A DNA stretch of 64,000 nt. Origin: Timema cristinae (Eukaryota; Arthropoda; Insecta; Phasmatodea; Timematidae). How positions within the stretch are numbered: the first letter of the stretch is position 1; every line of letters begins with the position of its first letter. A model generated the notes under the pieces. It made no database searches. It was not told the origin of the DNA and worked only from the letters and a program-made list of their open reading frames with translations. Both the position numbers and the translations under genes were made by a program. Positions 56,409 through 64,000 of this stretch are shown here, piece after piece. The stretch is taken from positions 50,947,894-51,011,893 of the forward strand of contig JBCFYV010000001.1 of the NCBI GenBank assembly GCA_039000515.1, in the 5' to 3' direction.

Positions 56409-57477
56409 TATCTATTTTTGTGTGGAAAACAAGAAATATATTCTATTCTTGCGATGTATTGATTTCTGAGAATACATTCTATTTAAAACACAAATATATT
56501 TTCGACTACAATATGTTCATTCACATTTAATAAGGCAGGACTATGTTTGAATATTTCTACAATTATTTAAATAACATATTTAAAAATATTATAAAAATTA
56601 AGTTAAAATCAATTTAAAAATAAAAAATGGATTATCAAGTCGTTATTTGATTCTTAAAACTCGAGAGCACTTACTAAGGGATCAGATTACCTGAATCGAT
56701 TTTAAACAAACAATCGATATATGTTACATAGACCGGTATTGATAAATAAACAATTTTATTGATGTCTGACTGTTGACAGTATTTATTTTTCATGAAACCT
56801 AACAAAATGTCTAACTTGAGGATCGTATGCAATAAATTGGGGTTCTTTGCATAGTTGTAGATAATTAAAACCATTTGGATAGTAAGAATTAACAGTATCT
56901 TTATTTTAATCATCACTCGGGTGAGTAAATATAATATACGTCATGGTGGCCGACTTTGTATCATGTGCAATGGCGGATGACTGTATCATCTGTAATGTGT
57001 TCTTATTTCTATTTTTAAAAAAAAGCCGTAATTTGTTTGATTTATTTCGAGTTTATTTGTAATTCTAGTTTTAATTTTCAGTTTTTGAAGAGTTTTAATG
57101 TGGTCATTAAAATATTTACAAGATTGTTCATGAGGTGAAAGTTTTATAAGTGAGCATGTGCCGAAATGGTTGAGTCCAAGTTTCCCATACATGTGGGATA
57201 GTAGGATACTAGGCACGTAAGATTTTACAAACCTAACGATTATTTTTTTAAAAGAATATTTTATTCATGTTTATCTCTTTTCTCTGACAAAATAAATATT
57301 ACGGATTAAGTTGTGCTTTTCAAGTAGTCCTAACTAAGTAATTTTTGAATTCAAAATATTATGCTTTGTTTATGAGGTGAAAGATTCGATTATCAAATCC
57401 AGTAAAACACCAAATCCTCGAATCTCAAATACTTGTCAGGATTTTGTGGATTCGAGGATTCGAGTGGCCCATTTCTA
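55871..57477. mobile_element. 1.6-kb non-autonomous hAT element with perfect 8-bp duplication
   Basis: Flanked by ATTATAAT at 55863-55870 and 57478-57485. Ends TAGAGATGGGTCGAATCC and, in reverse complement, TAGAAATGGGCCACTCGAAT followed by further CGAATCC repeats. The interior has an (AT)n run at 56375-56402 and repeated TCGAATC/TCGAGGATT motifs near both ends but no transposase. Confidence 0.85.
56375..56402. repeat. (AT)n microsatellite
   Basis: Run of AT dinucleotides inside the hAT element. Confidence 0.9.
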
Positions 57478-57485
57478 ATTATAAT

Positions 57486-59203
57486 ATACTAATTTACTTA
57501 TTATAAATCTTGGGAAGCTCTCCACAGTAGCTCAGGTACTTAAAATTGGATGCTATTGTACCAAGACTTCCTATTACATCCAGACAGAGAGTTGAGGAAG
57601 ACACGGAATAGCTCGAAACATGTATCTATGGATTTCTAGATGCTTATTCCAGTGAAAGGATTAAGGTTATGCCTATGGCTGAGACTATAAAGCTTGTTCG
57701 AATGATAACAGTTCTTAGATTCAAAGAGATTAACATTCAGGGAATGAACTGTTTTAATTTAAATGATCTTCAAATCCTCGACTCTAAGTCTGAAAGAAGT
57801 GGTCTACATTACAACAATAGAAGAATTGTAGTGACCCGTAAGTGCCCTTCTAGGCACACCATTGTCCTGGCTAACTAGTAAGTTGGCCACTGGCTAGCCA
57901 CACGACAAAACTGATACACAGTTGTTCACAGACTCTGAGGAAGGCCTATTTCGTCTGAAACTACAGTCTATAAAGATGTGAGAATCTTTGAAAACCTTGA
58001 CTTTGTTTCAAATATGTGTCAGCTTCGACTTTGATTTAAAATAAAATTCCGGATGCGACGATTATGAAGCTTTGCTGATAAAAATATTCACAGCTAAAAT
58101 TTGTGGTTTATATTTAATTTTTTTAGATTTTGTGCTGTTATCTACCTTCATCACAAATTAATATTCATGTGACAATACTCTAAAATAGTGTGATTAGATG
58201 TTCTGATAGTAACTTAATTTATCATCTTAGAACAAATTAAATGGATTATGTTTGCGATACAACATTCTATAAATTATATTTAATACTAGGACCATTGTTA
58301 ATCCATCTCCATTGGCACATTGGTGGTTGAGCTGATGGTCAGCATTTGGCTGTGTAGACATCTGCAAAGCAAATATGATTTGCGAATTTACAATAATTAT
58401 CAAACCAGATCATATTCTAGTTAAATATGTATTAAAGTTATGTTGTTAAAAAAAAGTTTTGCATACAAAAAACACATTAGGTTAGTTTTGAACCCTAGTC
58501 CTTTAAGTTCTTCAACATGTTCATGGATCAATATTTCACCCTGTCACAGCTAAGCGGTAAGCAGTTGTGGGGATTATAAACTATTTGTGACCCCCTGACT
58601 CGTGGGCCCTACACTGTCAGGATGGGTTGCAACCGAGGAGGGGGACAGTGACCGAATGTATGTTTGTGGTTTCGTAATTTATAGACATCTTTGGTTTTTA
58701 GGGTTTATTGTACTACTTTTCACTACTACAAAATGTGATCTTATTAAGAATTTACTAAAAAGATATAAATTTTTTTTTACTCATGAGCTTGTGACAGAAC
58801 GCAGTATAGTAGGGATTGCTTAACCAATTGCCTGACTGACCCTCTAGGTGATCCTACATGGATAAGAACCCCAGTACCTTGGGCACGAGGGTAGCCCTCC
58901 AGCACACATACTCGAGGATCCGGCGTCCTAGCCCCTTAGACTCATTGATAAATTGTCAGCCCGAGCTTAAAATAGAACCATATATACCACAATTTGGCCT
59001 GATTGCCAAGAGGAATTCCGGCTGACAAGCTGTTTTTAATAGTCAGCTGTTACATCTTATTGTTTACTCACTCACCAAAACATGTTGATATACTAGCTCT
59101 CTCACTCACAATTCACAACATTACAATGCTAAAATAAACAAAACACCTCAATTTATATTAGTTAAATTCATTTTAATTGTAGTAAGGAGAAGTAAGAATG
59201 AGT
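57486..59203. other. RPAP1 intron with unclassified repeat-like patches
   Basis: Patches at 57530-57970 and 58590-58990 have gene-like base composition but no supportable frame. Two GAGGAAG(A/G)C...(C/T)GAAAC motifs (57593-57622, 57940-57960) resemble one at 59291-59320. Confidence 0.4.
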
Positions 59204-59702
59204 ATTATAAGGAACATGCTTGGTAGAATGACAATTGATTGCACTGTGTTAATAATGGGAATAACAACTCATCCCCACCATGAGGACCTGAGGATGGCGT
59301 AATGAACATCGAAACATGTTGTCAATCAACCAGCCTAGAGGCAGTACAAGTGTTTAAGGAGTGGAATTAAATCACAGTTAAGAAACGTATTTTGTAATAC
59401 ACTATTCAAGTATCATTTTAAGTTTTTTTTTTCCCGTTTACACTTCTTAATTACATCCATTCTCTTATATTTAATAAACTTAAAATATCAAATATATCAA
59501 AACCACGTTGATTGATCTGGTCTTGACACTCCTGCTAATTATCAATTGTCTTATTAATTATCTCTTTGGTTAATATAGTTTGTAACCTCTTGACCTATTA
59601 ACAAGCTCTAAACAATAACATATTTTAATCATGTATGCTATGTTATTAGGAAAATTTTAATTTCAATTTCAACATGTTTCTTATGTAGTTCAACTTTAAT
59701 AT

Positions 59703-60561
59703 TGTAACGTGGGGCGCACGTGACCTGGAGGGTCACAGGCCGTTCACACGGGAAAGTGTGAACCACGAGTTATTTTAGAGATATTGGGGTAGGTTGCTGA
59801 CCAAACATGAATGAAAATTACCACGAAATATTCAAGGTTTTGATTATTAAAATTACCACCTACATACACACTCTGATTAACTGTATATCTAAATTAATTA
59901 TAACTAAACAAGTAATTAAGTAAAATAAAAAGAGCCTTAATCAAGTCTGTAACTTAATTAAACTAATAGAGCACACAGAGATGTAAGTAAATTGAATAAA
60001 CTTATTAACAACTATAAAACACCAAATAACTACTCAAATATTTAAAAACAGTCACACAAATGTTCATTAGCACAGTAGTTCACAATAACAACAAATGTCA
60101 CTTGTCTCACACACGATACACGGCGGTGACCCGCTATACACAAACGCTGAACTCGCTGACCCACCCGCAGACGCGCCGACCTGCTCGCTGGTCACTCTAG
60201 CTCACACAATGTAGACACCGGTCCACACACTCGCACTGGGGACTCCCGGACTCATTAGTCTAGAACCATGAACTGAGTACCCACGGCTATCGCTGAGCAT
60301 GTTTATATAGGGGTGGTGACAGCTAAGGGTCTGGAATCCTCCATTTCTAGAGTTAAAAGTCCAGAATAAAAAAGGATCCAGACCCCTCCAGACGTGTCTC
60401 CGTCCTCCCCCCTGCACCCTCTAATCCCCCAGTCAAGTGAGAAGGTGAGAAGGTCACTGCCTACCTGCTAGACAAGGAGGGAGACAGAGAGAACAAGGAG
60501 CGCAGCCAGGGTAAACAATGAGTGCACGCTGATCCCACTGTTAAACACTAATCTTGTTACA
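59703..60561 (-). mobile_element. Solo LTR (859 bp) with ATAT duplication
   Basis: Starts TGTAACGTGGGGCG and ends CTTGTTACA (TGTAAC...GTTACA inverted ends, TG...CA), flanked by ATAT at 59699-59702 and 60562-60565. A GC-rich stretch at 60115-60520 holds a minus-strand TATATAAA at about 60302-60309, a plausible core promoter, which suggests minus orientation. ATAT targets are typical of some insect Gypsy-group elements. No internal retroelement genes remain. Confidence 0.7.
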
Positions 60562-60687
60562 ATATGTTTACATTTTGTATTAGTCCTTGTTATTTATTTC
60601 CTAGATTTTATTAAATTATCATTCTTGTAATTAGTCAACTTATTACTAATCACATTTGATTACTCTTTATCACTTGTTGTAACTGCA

Positions 60688-61195
60688 TAATTGCCCTTGT
60701 TGACTGTTCCTAGATTTTATTAAATTGATCTCATGTAACTATCACTTGTAACAACACTCCTGTTCAGTTTAACCATTTACAACTTCTGTTTTTGATAAAC
60801 TTCTCAAATTTTTTTTATAATAATTTCATTTCTTTAATTGAAGCTTGTTCACCTATTGGTTTCCTACTTTTAAATTCAAATTGCTTATGATTGTTTTATA
60901 AGTGATTCTTAGGAAAATAATTTATGGAATTTTAAGTGTTTAGTTCCTATTAGTTAACTAGTAAATCTGTTTATACTACATTATTGCCTTTCTTGACTGT
61001 TTCCTAGATTCTAGCAAACTGATCATTTATTAATTGTTATTTGTGATAACAACACTAGTTTGTCACTAACTATTTATAATTTTTGTTTTTGATAGAATTC
61101 TAAAAAAAAATCTAATAATTTAATTTTTTATGAATCTTGTTCAACCACTGGTTTTTCCTACTTTTAATTAAAGTTGCTCTTGATCAATTTCTAGT
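60688..61195. repeat. Diverged tandem duplication, period about 290 bp
   Basis: GACTGTTCCTAGATTTTATT ... CAACTTCTGTTTTTGATA ... TTGGTTTCCTACTTTTAA at 60688-60880 recurs as GACTGTTTCCTAGATTCTAG ... AATTTTTGTTTTTGATAG ... GGTTTTTCCTACTTTTAA at 60998-61165. A shorter third relative starts near 60596. Confidence 0.65.
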
Positions 61196-61927
61196 TGACA
61201 CTTAAGTGAATAATTTATGCATTTACATGTGATTAAATTCCTGACATATCAATTTTTAGCCTTGAATAGTTAATTATTTATTACTTTCATCATTTCATAT
61301 TGTTAATTGACTAAGCATATACTTTTTATGTTTTAACAATCTCCCTTTTATATATACTCCCCTCTTTTATTGTTCATTACTTGTATGTTAGTTGACTCAT
61401 AAGTGTAACAACTAATTAACCAATTGTCATTCTACCAAGTATGTTCCTTATAATCCTCAACCTCCATTTATGTAATTGCGATTACATTTTCCAATATATA
61501 ATTTAACTTCAGTCCTCAAAGTTTACACATTTGTTACATATTACCCAACAGCGCATTTATTGACTGTGTGAAGGTTTTATAAAAACTGTTTTTGATAAGG
61601 AAAAATTTACCCTTATTTTCTGGTCAATTTGGTAATAATGAAATAACACGATGTCAGGAGAAAAAGGAAATTATTAAAGAATAATAGGACCATGTAAAAA
61701 GAATTAATAACATTAAAGACAGACACAGCAAATAAACATTTAATTGAAATACAATTATTAAAACACCACTGCATAAAATAAAATTGTTACAAGCCTATAA
61801 AGCATTTTTTTTTTTTAATTCAACTTTGGTTCACAACAAAAGTGTTAAAATATTTATTAATTTGATATTATGTTGAAAGGTATTCAAATGTTGTTTGCTT
61901 GAATGTGAGATATGTATTCTGTTCCAG

Positions 61928-62012
61928 CCCCTGTTCCCTTATGAAAACCTGATTGAGCCCAGAGAAACGGACCCAACTCTACTGACTTGTTACCTCAATG
62001 CTCTAGTTTCTG
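61928..62012 (+). CDS. RPAP1: RPAP1, fifth exon in window
   Basis: 85 bp, acceptor TTCCAG, donor GTGAGA, entry phase 0 and exit phase 1. It encodes PLFPYENLIEPRETDPTLLT then CYLNALVS, matching the RPAP1 stretch before the last conserved block (ExYxxPPExxxxLLxxYxxALVSG). Later exons, including the stop, were not found before the window ends. A 6.3-kb intron with several repeats precedes it. Confidence 0.85.
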
Positions 62013-62574
62013 GTGAGATGTTTGGCTTTTAAATTTTAATTGTTATTAGAGATGATTTGAATACACTCTTTTACTATTACAAAGCATTATTATGACCAAA
62101 CGGGTAGTAAGATGAGGTGCTAAGTATTATTATTACTAATCTAAATCCTAGAAAACATGGTAAGCATAAAATATTTACTTTGCTGAATTAGCTCTTACAT
62201 AAGTTGATATATCATGTAATTAAATAAAATGACAAGAGTTTTAGAAAAATAATGAAGCACAAATAAAAGTAAAAACACTAACACATAGTTACACACATAT
62301 CAATATTTATTTACTTTTATAAACATCAACATTTTTTAAGTGTGTGTAAATATGATTTAGTGTTTTTACTTTTAATTATTTGTGGTTTATTTTTCTCTCA
62401 TATTTATTTAATTACATATATTTTGCTTAATGCACTTTATTTCATACATATTAGGAAAATAAAAATAGTAACTAGGCTCTAAATGTTCAAATTTTTTGCT
62501 TTAATGAATTCTTTTTTTTTTTCTCGCTATCACTACATTTTAATACCCTATGTTATAACTCATAACCAAATATA

Positions 62575-62740
62575 CTAATTAGGATGATGAGTTAGAGATG
62601 AGGAATGTTGAATTTTGACCAAGTGTACGCACATTCACATGAAAGGAAAGTTTAAAACCATTAAGGAAAAATCACCCACTCAACCAACATTCGAACTTGG
62701 ATCTTCTCGTCATTGGCAGTCCAGTCGCCCAGCGTTTGTC
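62575..62740 (-). mobile_element. SINE group A, partial
   Basis: Minus-strand head and body: AACCATTAAGGAAAAATCAC and CATTCGAACTTGGATCTTCT on the plus strand are complements of the group A body and B-box area. A lone tail (AAACGGGTAGTAAGATGAGG) lies apart at 62098-62120. Confidence 0.6.
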
Positions 62741-62884
62741 AAACGTTTCTTAGTAGTGAACCACTTGATTATAGTTTGATGCACACATGGACAATACTCA
62801 ATTCAATATGTGATGCAACCCAGGAAAACATGCCACATGTCGAAAAACTCATTTTCTTGTTTTTTATTTTTACCAATAGAAATC

Positions 62885-63165
62885 GAGGTTATGTGGAATA
62901 GAGGACTAGGCTAAATCATGGTTTAAATTAGGAGGAATAGCCAGCACACTTACCTATGTGATACTGGAGTAGAAATTGATTGGATATAACATTAAAAAAC
63001 ACACAAAAACATTCTTCAGGACAAGCTTTCACTGTCTATTTTAAACCGTGATTTAGCCTTGTGCTCTATTCCACATAACCTCAATGTTATATCTAAACAA
63101 TTTCTACTCTAGTATCACCTAGATAAGTGTGCTTGCTATTCCTCCTAATTTAAACCACTACCAAT
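62885..63165. repeat. Inverted repeat of two circularly permuted copies of a 110-bp unit
   Basis: The unit GAGGTTATGTGGAATAGAG...GGCTAAATCATGGTTTA...TTAGGAGGAATAGCC...GGATATAACATT occurs once at 62885-62993. It recurs on the opposite strand at 63040-63165 with its two halves in swapped order, as would arise from cutting a tandem array at different points. Confidence 0.75.
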
Positions 63166-64000
63166 AGAAATCTTAATTCTGAACCTTAAAAACTACCCCT
63201 CTAGCTATAAAATTACTTTTTTATATAATATTTCAAACATCAATATGTATTTTTACTAATTTGTGGTAAATGGCAGCCAGAGTTTAAGGCATGTTTTAAT
63301 TTCCCATGCAAAACCTTATTTAAAGCTATATTTCTTGTATTATTAGTGTCTTGGTAATCCTGTTTAGGGGTCTCCATAAACCATGTAACATTTTTTTCTT
63401 ACCTTTTTTAGCCCCCCACACCCCAACTCATGTTATGTAACTTTTCTACACCAAGAATGAATGTCATTATTTCATAAGGAAGTTTTGTAATACTAACGGA
63501 GGGATTCAGAATTAATACTTCTAGAAATCCATTTTAAATCATGAACATAAATGATTTCAGAGACTATTATATTTATGGATAGCTACACATACAAACAAAT
63601 AAGACAAACAAGTACAAACATAAAGATTTAAAGCTAAAATTCTTCAGGTTCACGAGAAAAAACCTGTGCTATATATATGTTATGGATGTGAGGGTTGTGA
63701 TCTGAGTAAGACCAAGATGCTATGGCACTGCTATGTGCTGAGTAGGATGGACCTTTTCTATAGTAGCACTCGTTACATGATGTTAATGTGCCCACATCCG
63801 GTGCTTGATGCTGGGGAAAGACATTTTCTTAATATTGTGCACTTTTTATTACTGTTTACAAACTTCTAACTATATAATAATGGATTAATTTATAATTTTA
63901 CTTTAGTTAATTTATCAATACCTAGAATCTTGATTCATTCCAACATTGATCCTGATCTTAGCTTCACTCTCAAAAAAGACTAGATGGCTAACGAAGTGGA
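63166..64000. other. End of window, no gene assigned
   Basis: The next RPAP1 exon should lie here or beyond. A candidate acceptor TTCTTCAG at about 63648 gives, in the required phase, only 14 codons before a stop, so I do not call it. Confidence 0.4.

Larger units (their letters stand above)
59204..61454. mobile_element. 2.25-kb inverted-end unit interrupted by a solo LTR
   Basis: ATTATAAGGAACATGCTTGG followed by TAGAATGACAATTG at 59204 is inverted at 61421-61454 with one mismatch in 34 bases. Inside are the solo LTR (59703-60561) and a diverged tandem duplication (60688-61195). No target duplication assigned. Confidence 0.55.

Noticed and set aside
63649..63869. Possible next RPAP1 exon after TTCTTCAG (a frame contains PVLY)
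   Set aside because: The frame with PVLY does not fit the phase-1 exit of the previous exon, and the required frame stops after 14 codons. Similarity is limited to four residues.

Overview
This is a eukaryotic, AT-rich, intron-containing and very repeat-dense window. Its single-copy genes are the first three coding exons of the circadian gene period (N-terminal SDSAYSNSC and SGSSGYG motifs), C-terminal exons of RPAP1 (RNA polymerase II-associated protein 1), and a cathepsin L-like cysteine protease gene. period plus this repertoire of hAT, MULE-like, mariner and tRNA-derived SINE elements points to an insect. A hemipteran is my guess, from general repeat style and cathepsin expansion, not from a diagnostic sequence.

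Layout. (1) Positions 1-18810 form one giant inverted repeat. The left arm (1-9120) is repeated almost base for base in reverse complement as the right arm (9692-18810), around a 100-N gap and about 470 bp of unmatched sequence. Each arm carries exons 2-5 of the cathepsin gene, pointing toward the centre, plus an approximately 25-copy 47-bp minisatellite, a 1.6-kb fold-back element, a pair of tRNA-like SINE heads and part of a hAT transposon. Outside the right arm the hAT element is complete to its other end (17068-20604, 8-bp target duplication), and the cathepsin signal-peptide exon lies at 21627-21731. The protein has Trp in place of the catalytic Cys (CGSCW becomes CGAWW), and the right copy also has a 1-bp frameshift.

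(2) 21.7-43.8 kb holds no intact gene that I can support. It contains an 8.3-kb element with tandem-repeat ends and a 9-bp target duplication (25954-34292, with a broken THAP zinc finger inside), three groups of dispersed tRNA-headed SINEs (two sharing one 3' tail), small hAT and TA-flanked MITEs, a mariner transposase relic, and a 14-copy 63-bp minisatellite that stays open on both strands for long stretches.

(3) 43.8-45.9 kb has period coding exons 1-3 on the plus strand. After a second 100-N gap (46878-46977), five plus-strand RPAP1 exons follow (47.1-62.0 kb) with consistent splice phases. Neither gene is complete: period lacks its PAS half and RPAP1 lacks its N-terminal part, so the gap may be a false scaffold join. 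RPAP1 introns host LINE relics, nested TIR elements, a hAT MITE with a perfect 8-bp duplication, and a solo LTR with an ATAT duplication.

No CRISPR array, rRNA gene, convincing functional tRNA or operon was seen. Exon coordinates come from hand translation with GT/AG splice checks and were not tested against transcripts.
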